The notes below the pieces were generated by a model. It did no database searches and had not been told where the DNA came from. It was given only the letters and a program-made list of their open reading frames with translations. From assembly GCA_016861025.1 (NCBI GenBank), contig BOKO01000019.1, positions 1 to 64,000 on the forward strand: a stretch of 64,000 bases of DNA. The letters are read 5' to 3'. Position 1 is the first letter of the stretch. Every line of letters starts with the position of its first letter. The position numbers were made by a program, and so were the translations under genes. This document shows, one piece after another, positions 52,477 through 61,627 of the stretch. Origin of the DNA: Chloroflexota bacterium. GTDB taxonomy: Bacteria; Chloroflexota; Anaerolineae; Caldilineales; Caldilineaceae.

Positions 52477-55400
52477 TCATCTGACAATCAATGGCGCAAA
52501 CAGCCGAAATTGCGACTTCGGCGCAACGACGATATTGCGAGCGAGTCTATTGTTGAGAGGATTGATATCTATCACCGTGGAGGCGCCAACGACACCTGCA
52601 GTCGTTTGATATGTTCCTTCTTTATCTGCTGTTGCGCGCAGTTGGATCGTTGCATTCGAACGCGTCGGGAGATCACCCAAGCTACAGCGGACGCCGTTGG
52701 CGCTGACGGTGCATGCTCCTATAGAACTGTTAGCGGAGACTAGCGTGATACCGCTGGGTAGTGTATTCGTGACAACAACTCCTTGCGCAGTATTCGGACC
52801 ATCGTTGAAGACCGAGATTGTAAATGCAAAGGTCTCGCCAAATTGCATGTTCGGTGCAATGCCCGAGATCGAAAGAGACAGGTCTGCTGCAACCCCGATG
52901 GTGTTCAAGACCTCATTGGTTTCGATTGGGGCATTCGTATCAAAGACAATGCTGGCTTTGTTTGTGATGGTGGCTCCCGGTGGGGATCCCGCTTTAGGCT
53001 TGATGGAGAAAGTCACGAAGCCCATGCCGCGCCCACTGCCATCTTCTGGCGGCAAAAAACCAGCCAGGGGGTCGTCGGGGAACATCTCCGTCCCGGTATC
53101 GATTGCCTTTAAGCGCCATTCGATCTTGCCTGTCTGTGGATCCAACGATGCGCTTATGTCGATAGCCATTGCGCCTTCCGTGGCGCCGGTTACGATGGAG
53201 GGCGGGGGCAAGTCGCGTATCTCGAAAGAAAGCGTATTGTTCGGCAATGAGACTTGGTGATCGCTATAAGCCAGTTGCCCGTACTGGAATGAAGTCCAGT
53301 CCAGATCACTGTCGAGATAGTCGATGATGACAAGCTCTTGCACAGGCGCTGTTGCAGTGCGCATGTTCTCGAAGTTGATGGTGTAATTCAGGGTTGTGTC
53401 TGAAGCAACAAGCCGTTGCGAAGAAATACCAATCGGTCCAATTTTGTCATTTGGATCAATGGCTCGAACCGGACGAACATCTTTTCCGGTCTGGGGCCTT
53501 ATAGTCATGTCCTGAATCGCGAAATAGACATCAATTTTGATTCCATCAACGTACATCTGACCATCTGAATCGATAGTGACGTTGCATTGACCATCTGGGC
53601 GCTCAAAGCCCTGCCGGTTTATCTCTACTAGCTGCTTGGCAACATCTGGTCTTGAATCAAAAAGTCTTGTGATCAGGCGAACGACTGATGTGTGCGATTG
53701 TCCCCAACGATTACATTCTTTTCCTCCACAATGCTCTTCGATGGGCTTGGGGTATAACAAGTCGCACTTCCCCACCGGTCCGTCATCAGCTAAGTCCCAA
53801 GTTCGGATAGAGATAGAATCACTAAAGGCCTCTTTGTATTTCGGCGTTAACCCGTCGGGATATCCTACCGGATTAGCTGCATTCAAGATCAAAGCCTTCC
53901 CCCGTGCTGGCGCCATTTGGGACATCTCAGCATTGATGCCATTGCCAAAACTCTCTCCAATGTAGATGGTCTGACTCCAGTCTGAGTAATGCAAGCCTTG
54001 AAGCAATTTTACTGCTTGCTCGGCTGCTGCAGGAATGTTCTTCGATGCGTCCCGTGGGAAGAAAGCGTCTGCGCCTTTCTCCCAGATAATTCGCACTACG
54101 TTATGAGTCGGGTAGTTTTTTGCGAGTTTGTCCACCAGTTGGATAAAGCGATCTTCATCTTCTTTTCCATGCCATCCATGAGTAACCATGATTGCAGGTT
54201 TATTGGGATTGAAGATCGTGCCAGGTGCAGGAATGATTTTGACATCAGTTGTTGGATCGTATTTCTCGCCTTTATCAACAGAGGCGGAAAGCACGTCTTT
54301 GAGATCCGCACCGCGGGATTCACTCTGTGCCGCAATGTATAGTGCGAGTTTTATCATGGAGACAAGATCATTCGCGTCGCCACTGTCTAGATTCAGCTGA
54401 CGCAATGTCTCAAGCACTTCACGGTTCGTACTTCCGATTTGTCCTGTCGTCCGAGTCCAGAAGGCGCGCCATTCCTCATCAGACATATCGGCCGGTCTCA
54501 GGTGCTGCTCAAAGCTGGACCAGTCAAACGGTCGATCATTTTCTTCGATCACGCCGACGACAAGCGCAGCGCCGTCCTCGAAAGAAGCGTTAAATAGGAG
54601 GGTTCCACCTTGGCCGGGTGGCAATACATTGCCCGGTGAATCGTCACCTGGAGCCAACCATATCAACTGATTCGTGCTCGTGTAGCCTGCTGCAGAAAGC
54701 AGCGCCCCCGATGAAGTGGTTGACACAGACAAAAATGGAGCTGGCAAATCTGCATCGCCTACGTTTTCATAAGTGATTCGATATTGATATGTACGGCCAG
54801 GACGAATAACGTCGGGGCCATCCAGCGACACCTTCAGGCGACCTTGTGCGCCCACAACTACCTCGAAGCCACCATCAAGATATCTTTGGATGCCATCGCT
54901 GACGCGTCGAACGATCAAATCGTAAGGACCAGGAGCAGCATTATTCAAATTAAAGGTTGCATAGAGCAAGATTTCGGACACTGCTCCAACATTGCTTGCT
55001 GCTATACGAGCGCCTGATCGATTCACCAGAGCAATCTCCGCATCAGTGTTCAGTCCAGTTCCGCGGATCGCGACTGTCACGTCTCCCCGATTACCGGCTC
55101 GGTTCGGTATCACACTGGAAATTCTGAAATCGGAGTATTCTGCGTTGATTGTCACGGGGAGTGACCCAGCAGCCAAATACGGTGAATAGACCAGAATGTA
55201 GTATTTGCTATCAACAAAGGTCGATTCGATCGGTATTTCGAACTTCAAATTGGAAAGTGAACCTTCTGCGAAATAATCATGTTCAAAACTGGTCGGCAGC
55301 CTGCCCTTTCTGATGGCAATCCGTACAGCATCCTCTCCGTTATTATCAAACCGTTCCTCCGGGTGAGCTTCCGAAACAGATAGATTTGCAAATTGCAAAG

Positions 55401-57714
55401 AATCCCCTTGCACTGCACCCAATGAAGACATCGTTGAGGAAAGAGAGACAACAAGATTGCGGCCAGATGCAACGTTGACTTCAAAATAATACAGTCCATA
55501 TGACTGCAAAGCGAATGTGTGAGGAGCGCCCATCTGCAATGGAAGGATTGGCTGCAAAGACACCGCATCCAATCCTGATCGCCAGAAGCGGATTTGACCA
55601 TCTGAATGACTTGTTGCCACCAGCGTCTGATCGGGTGAAAAGGCCACCCCGCCGATCGCCGAAAAATCGGTGTCTTCCACTGAAAATATGCGCAATAACG
55701 ATTGCGACGAGATTTCCCATAAATATGCAGTACCGGGCCAGTTACTGTCATGAGTGATCACATAGCGTCCATCTGGTGAAAACGCGGCGCCGGCGATAGA
55801 AGTCATATGTGACCATCCATGTAAGAATCGGCGCACTTCTTTACCGGTGGATGTGTTCCAAATGCGAACGGAACTGTCAGTTGAACTGGTGAGGGCTTGC
55901 AGTCCATCTGGAGAAAACGCGACAGATAGTACGTCGCCGATATGACCGGCCAATGTAAAAAGCTTTGCGCCTGTAACAACATCCCAAATAATCGCTGTGT
56001 CGTCGGCGCTGCCGGTCAGAGCTTTTGTTCCATCTGGCGAAAGCGCTACAGCGTTAACGGTTCCTGTATGACCAGGAAATGTTCGTAGCTCAGCACCTGT
56101 CAGGCGATCCCATAATCTGGGGAGCCCTAAACCACTGCCGGCAAACACCTTGGCTCCGTCCTGCGAAAATGTGGCGGGATTGGACTGTCCGACAGTTGCG
56201 GCAAAAGTGCGCACTTGCTGACCAGTAGACGCGTCCCAAATCCGCGAGGTTCCATCTCGAGCGCCTGACAGAATTTGAGATCCAGAAGGTGAAAACTCAA
56301 CTGTGTCGATTGTTCTGGAATGTCCGGTAAATTGAAGACGTGGTTGAGATGCGTGGATGTCCCACACAACTGCTCGATTTCCAGTCGCAGCAACGATGCG
56401 ATTTCCATTAGGCGAGAAATCTATCCATCCTAAATTGAAATTGCCAAGTTGGCTGCTGTCGAGTGCCCGCCACGGCATGCTAATCCGCTCAGGCGCCTGC
56501 AACTGAATAAACTGACGAATTTGGTTGTTTGCTTCGTTACGCTCGAAGACTTCATCATACTCGTCCGTGCGGACAAACAAGTGATAAACGCCAGGAGCTA
56601 CATTGGGGAGATAGATGGATTGAGTTTGGGTGTAACTGGAGCCTGGAGCGAGCGGGGCGTTCATCCTGAACTCACCTAGCCGCTCGTCCTGGCTATCAAG
56701 TACATCATCACGTGAAAAATAGAGGGTGTCCGCCCACCCATTCCAGATATTGCCAAGCGCATAGCCATTTCCGAGGTTGAGGACTGCCCACGATATTTCT
56801 GTCATCCAACCCGGAACTAGTGGCAACAGAGCTTGAACCATGGTCGGCGTCAGGTCGGGTTGGGTGACGGTGATGGCGATGGCTCTGTCGTTGTTGCTCT
56901 CGTTCGACTCGTAGAGGCAGCCACCCTGCCCGCAGTAGTTGGGGTCATCGATGCGCACCACCAGATAGTAGCTCCCGGCCGGAACCCGCGGCAGGTTGAA
57001 GGCGACTGACTGCGTGTACGTCTGGTTGACATCCAACGCTGAGTCTCGCCAGACGATGCTCAGCGCCTGATCCTGGCTGTCCCAGACATTGTCCGTCGAA
57101 AAATACACCACATCATACCAGCCACCTGCCCAACTAATCTGTGCAGCCCCGTCTCCCTGATTCTTGACCTCCCATGCGACAGTCACCTCCTGTCCAGACA
57201 CCGCTGACGCTGGCCCCGCAAACACCGTCGGCGTCAGGTCGGGTTGTGTGACGGAGATGGCGATGGCTCTGTCGTTGTTGCTCTCGTTCGACTCGTAGAG
57301 GCAGCCACCCTGCCCACAGTAGTTGGGGTCATCGATGCGCACCACCAGATAGTAGCTCCCAGCCGGAACCCGCGGCAGGTTGAAGGCGACTGACTGCGTG
57401 TACGTCTGGTTGACATCCAACGCTGAGTCTCGCCAAACGCTGCTCAGCGCCTGATCCTGGCCGTCCCAGACATTGTCCGTCGAAAAATACACCACATCGT
57501 ACCAGCCGCCCTCTGCCCGGCCGTCTCCCTGATTCTTGACCTCCCATGCGACAGTCACCTCCTGTCCAGACACCGCTGATGCTGGCGCAGTGAACGCCGT
57601 CGGCGTTAGATCTGGCGCAAATTGTTGGCTTTGTACTGCACGCGTGCTGCTTGCTAACATGATTAGCAGAGTGACCACAAACACACACATATACATAGAT
57701 TTACGCCGGATCAT
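52477..57714 (-). CDS. Giant secreted multidomain protein: CARDB repeats, WD40 propeller, alpha/beta-hydrolase-like domain, DUF11
   Basis: The product (1745 aa) begins with a signal peptide (about 1-30). Three CARDB-type adhesion domains follow (about 34-157, 158-285, 286-405); the first two are almost identical. A WD40 propeller spans about 415-705 with units such as GHTGTVNAVALSPDG. Then come a C2-like/TIG stretch (735-930), an alpha/beta hydrolase-like domain (about 1165-1330) with VTHGWHG and the nucleophile-elbow-like GESFGNG, a segment starting near 1418 with DPNDKIGP, and a DUF11 domain (about 1611-1745). It ends LFAPLIVR. GGAGATGG lies before ATG 57714. Enzyme activity is not proven. 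Confidence 0.82.
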   Translation of the reverse strand: MIRRKSMYMCVFVVTLLIMLASSTRAVQSQQFAPDLTPTAFTAPASAVSGQEVTVAWEVKNQGDGRAEGGWYDVVYFSTDNVWDGQDQALSSVWRDSALDVNQTYTQSVAFNLPRVPAGSYYLVVRIDDPNYCGQGGCLYESNESNNDRAIAISVTQPDLTPTVFAGPASAVSGQEVTVAWEVKNQGDGAAQISWAGGWYDVVYFSTDNVWDSQDQALSIVWRDSALDVNQTYTQSVAFNLPRVPAGSYYLVVRIDDPNYCGQGGCLYESNESNNDRAIAITVTQPDLTPTMVQALLPLVPGWMTEISWAVLNLGNGYALGNIWNGWADTLYFSRDDVLDSQDERLGEFRMNAPLAPGSSYTQTQSIYLPNVAPGVYHLFVRTDEYDEVFERNEANNQIRQFIQLQAPERISMPWRALDSSQLGNFNLGWIDFSPNGNRIVAATGNRAVVWDIHASQPRLQFTGHSRTIDTVEFSPSGSQILSGARDGTSRIWDASTGQQVRTFAATVGQSNPATFSQDGAKVFAGSGLGLPRLWDRLTGAELRTFPGHTGTVNAVALSPDGTKALTGSADDTAIIWDVVTGAKLFTLAGHIGDVLSVAFSPDGLQALTSSTDSSVRIWNTSTGKEVRRFLHGWSHMTSIAGAAFSPDGRYVITHDSNWPGTAYLWEISSQSLLRIFSVEDTDFSAIGGVAFSPDQTLVATSHSDGQIRFWRSGLDAVSLQPILPLQMGAPHTFALQSYGLYYFEVNVASGRNLVVSLSSTMSSLGAVQGDSLQFANLSVSEAHPEERFDNNGEDAVRIAIRKGRLPTSFEHDYFAEGSLSNLKFEIPIESTFVDSKYYILVYSPYLAAGSLPVTINAEYSDFRISSVIPNRAGNRGDVTVAIRGTGLNTDAEIALVNRSGARIAASNVGAVSEILLYATFNLNNAAPGPYDLIVRRVSDGIQRYLDGGFEVVVGAQGRLKVSLDGPDVIRPGRTYQYRITYENVGDADLPAPFLSVSTTSSGALLSAAGYTSTNQLIWLAPGDDSPGNVLPPGQGGTLLFNASFEDGAALVVGVIEENDRPFDWSSFEQHLRPADMSDEEWRAFWTRTTGQIGSTNREVLETLRQLNLDSGDANDLVSMIKLALYIAAQSESRGADLKDVLSASVDKGEKYDPTTDVKIIPAPGTIFNPNKPAIMVTHGWHGKEDEDRFIQLVDKLAKNYPTHNVVRIIWEKGADAFFPRDASKNIPAAAEQAVKLLQGLHYSDWSQTIYIGESFGNGINAEMSQMAPARGKALILNAANPVGYPDGLTPKYKEAFSDSISIRTWDLADDGPVGKCDLLYPKPIEEHCGGKECNRWGQSHTSVVRLITRLFDSRPDVAKQLVEINRQGFERPDGQCNVTIDSDGQMYVDGIKIDVYFAIQDMTIRPQTGKDVRPVRAIDPNDKIGPIGISSQRLVASDTTLNYTINFENMRTATAPVQELVIIDYLDSDLDWTSFQYGQLAYSDHQVSLPNNTLSFEIRDLPPPSIVTGATEGAMAIDISASLDPQTGKIEWRLKAIDTGTEMFPDDPLAGFLPPEDGSGRGMGFVTFSIKPKAGSPPGATITNKASIVFDTNAPIETNEVLNTIGVAADLSLSISGIAPNMQFGETFAFTISVFNDGPNTAQGVVVTNTLPSGITLVSANSSIGACTVSANGVRCSLGDLPTRSNATIQLRATADKEGTYQTTAGVVGASTVIDINPLNNRLARNIVVAPKSQFRLFAPLIVR
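56847..57614 (-). repeat. Tandem duplication of CARDB-coding DNA (about 384 bp)
   Basis: Two near-identical copies lie about 384 bp apart (roughly 56847-57230 and 57231-57614). They differ by a few bases and a 12-bp insertion in one copy. They encode the first two CARDB domains. Such high identity suggests a recent duplication or active gene conversion. Confidence 0.88.
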
Positions 57715-57868
57715 GATCCATCTCCTGTTAAGTCATGTTGTGCAACATACGCTGACGCGAACACATTTTATGAGTAAGATCGCAGCAAATACGCAATTAC
57801 AGACGAATCATTCATGTACCGCAGTATCGAAAGAAGAAACGTCTACAATCCGTAAAATCCCCCAGAGT

Positions 57869-60800
57869 CTATCGTCTCACCGTCGGCAAATAGACATATT
57901 CCATCGCACCAAACAGCCCGAAGCGGCTGAGATGGCAGATCGGTGCGCTGATGCGATTCTGCGCGGGTTGGCGGACATAGGCGCCGCAGGCGGCGTCCTC
58001 CCAGGTGGCGGTGGCCGGAACCCAACGATAGAGATGAAGCGCACTCTCGTCGATTGCAGCGACGTCGGCGTCGATGTACTCGATAATGATGGTGACCGGC
58101 TGCTGGAACTGAAGATTCGCAACCGGCGCGCCGCCGCGATAGGCATCCAGATCGAACGCCCGTCCCGCAAACGCAGAATTGGGGGGGCGCGTGGTCGGCG
58201 TGAAGGGCTGATAGACCAGCTCGGTCGGCTGGTCAACGGCGTTGGCGGGGATCATGACGGTCGTGCGTCCGCCGCCGGTGGAGGTGAAGACCAGGGTGTG
58301 CGCAACGGCGGGATCGGCGATATTGACGGTCGCCCGTTGGCGCAGATATTGCCAGACTTTCCCGGCGCTGGCGCTGTTGTAGACGCCGATGTACAAATTG
58401 TCATTGAAGGTCGCCAGCGAATTGCTCCACGACGGACCGGCGTTATTGCTGTCGCCAAGCCCGGCAAAGCCCACCTGATCCCAACTCACACCGTCCGGAG
58501 TGCGCCAGACTTCCATGCCGGTCTCGACGTTGTAGGTAACGGCAATCAAATAGTGATCGAACGTATGCAGCGCCGTGATGTTGACATTTGCGGCATTGCC
58601 AAATCCATCGGCGACGACGATGTCCCAATCGCTGGCTTCGTCGCATCCCGATGCACGAGAGCAGCGCCAGAGTTGCCCGCCAGGATAGGACTGCGTGTTG
58701 GGGTCATAACGGCCCGTGCCGGCGTACAGATAATCACCCAACACTGCCAGCGCAGCAATATCGTAGGTTCCCGTCTGCCCAAAACCATCGGTGACGACTG
58801 GCGTCCAGGTTGCGCCGTCGTAGCGCCAGATGTCGGCGCCGCTGGCGGTGCGGCTGCGCGTGCCGGCATAGAGATAGCCGTCGAATTCTTGCATAGTAAG
58901 GACAACAGAGTTATCGGGATCGCCAAAACCGTTGGCGGCGACCTGCGTCCAGTCGCCAGCATTGCCGGTGCTTGACCGCCAGATTCCAGCGCCGAGCGTG
59001 CTGGTGTATGTCCATGTTCCGGCGTAGAGTTGGTCATTGTACACAGCCATGTGGAAGACTGCGCCGTTATAGAGGTTGCCGAATCCGCCATTAGCCACCT
59101 GTTCCCAAGTCGTCCCATTATTGCTGCGCCAAATCTCGCCGCCCGCCGTGTTCGGTAGGCTGGTGGTGCGGCTCCTCACACCGGCATAAAGGCGATCTTT
59201 AAATTCGACGAGATTTTCAACGTCAGTATTGTGCGGTGCTCCAAAACCATCGGTCATCACGGCGTTCCAGTTGCCAGTTGCATCCATACGCCAGATTTGC
59301 GCACCGGTTGTCGCGTATTTTGCTGTTCCGGCGTAGAGATATCCGCCAAATGGCGTCAGCGAATTGACATACCGATTTCGGTCACCAAAACCGTTGATGT
59401 TGCGCTGCAGCCAGTTCGGCGTGCCAGGTGCGAATTTTTGGATGCGGTGATTATTGGAATCGGCGACATAGACTGCGCCATCAGGGGCCACCGTCAATCC
59501 ACGCGCACTGCGAAACTGACCATTCCGATCACCCCACCTTCCGCCAATCGTGGTCAGATAGGCTCCGCTGGCGTCGAAGACCTGCACACGGTTGTTCCAC
59601 TCATCTGCAGCGTACAGACGATTGGCTGCATCCACAAAGAGACCATTCAGCCCGCTGAATTGTCCAAAGCCATTCCCGCTGACGCCAGTCTCACCCATCG
59701 TGCGAAGATAGGTGTGGGCAGCGCTGAACACCTGAATTCGTTGGTTGTCTCGATCTGCGACGTAGATCGTCCCCGAACCATCTATCGCCACGTCCTCTGG
59801 TGACGAGAAGCGAGTATTGTCTGAGCCTGGGGAACCAGCACCGAGGGTTGCGACGAGCGCCAGAGATGTATCATAAATCTTTACCTGATGATCGCACGTA
59901 TCAGCTACATAAAGATACCCGTTTGGCGCAATGCCTAGGCCACCCGGGCAGTTTAGGTTGCCGATGGTCGCATGATACGAACCGTCTGGGTTATAAATCT
60001 GCACGCGTTGATGCCAACGTGATGCAACGTAGACCTTGCCGCTTGTATCGATGGCTATATCGTCTGGATTATTGAGCCGATCGTTGCTGTCGTTCCAATC
60101 CCCTTTCACGCCCGCGGCTCCCACTGTCCAGACTGGCGCTCCTTCAGCAGTGAGTTTGACCAATCGATGACCATAGTCTTCAGTCAACAGGATGCTGCCA
60201 TCGGCAGCAACAGCGACGCTCGACGGCGTGTTGTAGTGATATCCGTCAGTGACGTAAGGCGTCCCGGTCACGCCATAGGTGCGTGCATAGTTCCAGGTCG
60301 CTCCGCTTCGGATAAATTGCTGCACCCGGGTATTCACAAAATCGGCTACATAGAGATTGCCTGCCGCATCAACTGCCACATCAGTTGGATTGTGGAACTG
60401 ATTATTGTTGGCGCCAGCGATGGAGCCGATCGAGGCAACGAATGCGTAGGTGGCACGATTGTAGATTTTGACCTGATTCGCCCAGGTATCCGCCACGTAG
60501 ATATACGTAGCATCCACAGCTACGCCCGACGGATTACTAAAATTATGAATGCTCGCCACATACGTTGGGGTGGCAGGATTGCTGATGTTGAATATCTGTA
60601 CACGACCATTTCCCGCATCAGCGACGTAGAGCCTATCCCCAAAGATCACGATATGCCGTGGGCCGCAGAGCAGGTATTCCTCGAAACCGCACTCACCTGT
60701 TTCTCCGATGGTCGCCAGATAGACGCCATCGCTTCGAAAGACTTGGATGCGGTGATTGCCGCGTTCGGGATTCCACCATGCCCCGCCATCACTAACATAG

Positions 60801-61396
60801 ATGTTGTTGCTTGCGTCTATCGCCACGCTCATCGGGTCGATGAACTGGGTGTTGCCGCTTCCCTCCACCCAAATTTCGCCTAACTCAAGTAGTTTCTGTC
60901 CAGTAGGACTGAGTTTCACGACGCGATTGGATACGGAGTCCACCACCCAAACATTCCCATCTGAATCTTCGGCGACGTCTTCGATCTCCCAAAATGATGT
61001 ATCCTCATACGAGTCAGGAAACCGTGCGCGCCCGAACTGCATCTGAAAATTGCCGGCGCTGTCATACTTGAGCAAACGATTCCCCCATTTTTCGCCAATC
61101 CAGACAGAGTTCCCAATGGTTCCAATGCCATACGGATAGTTTAGATGCTGAATGTCGGCGACGTACGCCACCTTCGCCTCCCCAAAGGTTCGCACGTACC
61201 GATAGCTTAATCCTGGTTGTCCCACGGCTGTAGCTGCGTCGAAGGCATCTGGGCTGCTTGCCGCCAAGAATGCGTTGCTCTCGCCCACCGCGGGTCGTGG
61301 AAGAAACGGATCGACTCCTTGCGCAAGCGCCGCACCGGTCGAACAAAATGCAAACATGATGCCCCACATCAGGATCACAATTATCTTGGTCTTCAC
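57869..61396 (-). CDS. Large secreted NHL-repeat beta-propeller protein
   Basis: The product (1175 aa) has a signal peptide (VILMWGIMFAFCSTGAALAQ). Many NHL-type repeats lie in about residues 60-650, with units like VYVADSNNHRIQKF and GNVWVVDSVSNRVVKL. A second propeller-like set of YAGT repeats spans 660-1040. A ZU5-like domain (about 1045-1150) precedes the end, MEYVYLPTVRR. GTG 61396 is the start, with GAGGAAGG 6 nt upstream. It is probably a surface protein for ligand binding or matrix building; no catalytic motif is seen. It is the first gene of the secreted-protein run. Confidence 0.82.
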   Translation of the reverse strand: MKTKIIVILMWGIMFAFCSTGAALAQGVDPFLPRPAVGESNAFLAASSPDAFDAATAVGQPGLSYRYVRTFGEAKVAYVADIQHLNYPYGIGTIGNSVWIGEKWGNRLLKYDSAGNFQMQFGRARFPDSYEDTSFWEIEDVAEDSDGNVWVVDSVSNRVVKLSPTGQKLLELGEIWVEGSGNTQFIDPMSVAIDASNNIYVSDGGAWWNPERGNHRIQVFRSDGVYLATIGETGECGFEEYLLCGPRHIVIFGDRLYVADAGNGRVQIFNISNPATPTYVASIHNFSNPSGVAVDATYIYVADTWANQVKIYNRATYAFVASIGSIAGANNNQFHNPTDVAVDAAGNLYVADFVNTRVQQFIRSGATWNYARTYGVTGTPYVTDGYHYNTPSSVAVAADGSILLTEDYGHRLVKLTAEGAPVWTVGAAGVKGDWNDSNDRLNNPDDIAIDTSGKVYVASRWHQRVQIYNPDGSYHATIGNLNCPGGLGIAPNGYLYVADTCDHQVKIYDTSLALVATLGAGSPGSDNTRFSSPEDVAIDGSGTIYVADRDNQRIQVFSAAHTYLRTMGETGVSGNGFGQFSGLNGLFVDAANRLYAADEWNNRVQVFDASGAYLTTIGGRWGDRNGQFRSARGLTVAPDGAVYVADSNNHRIQKFAPGTPNWLQRNINGFGDRNRYVNSLTPFGGYLYAGTAKYATTGAQIWRMDATGNWNAVMTDGFGAPHNTDVENLVEFKDRLYAGVRSRTTSLPNTAGGEIWRSNNGTTWEQVANGGFGNLYNGAVFHMAVYNDQLYAGTWTYTSTLGAGIWRSSTGNAGDWTQVAANGFGDPDNSVVLTMQEFDGYLYAGTRSRTASGADIWRYDGATWTPVVTDGFGQTGTYDIAALAVLGDYLYAGTGRYDPNTQSYPGGQLWRCSRASGCDEASDWDIVVADGFGNAANVNITALHTFDHYLIAVTYNVETGMEVWRTPDGVSWDQVGFAGLGDSNNAGPSWSNSLATFNDNLYIGVYNSASAGKVWQYLRQRATVNIADPAVAHTLVFTSTGGGRTTVMIPANAVDQPTELVYQPFTPTTRPPNSAFAGRAFDLDAYRGGAPVANLQFQQPVTIIIEYIDADVAAIDESALHLYRWVPATATWEDAACGAYVRQPAQNRISAPICHLSRFGLFGAMEYVYLPTVRR

Positions 61397-61627
61397 GGAT
61401 AGCCTTCCTCATTTGTTTTTGGTCGGAGTATTGAAAAGCAGCGATAACAAAACCGCCGGAAGCAGGTGTACCGACAAACGAAGGGGGTTTTGGGGATGGG
61501 GACTTGCAGTCTCATTCAGCACGATGCTACTGCAACAGACCAAATACCATAGTACAGGTCAGCCATCGCACTGTCCAGAGGTCGATGTCCTATAAGGATG
61601 TCCTACAGTGCAGGACTCGCGCGTTCG

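Noticed and set aside
57536..58975. Long plus-strand open frame of 479 codons opposite the secreted proteins
   Set aside because: It runs antisense to two secreted-protein genes with clear domain signals and signal peptides. Its translation is rich in odd residues without any family motif.
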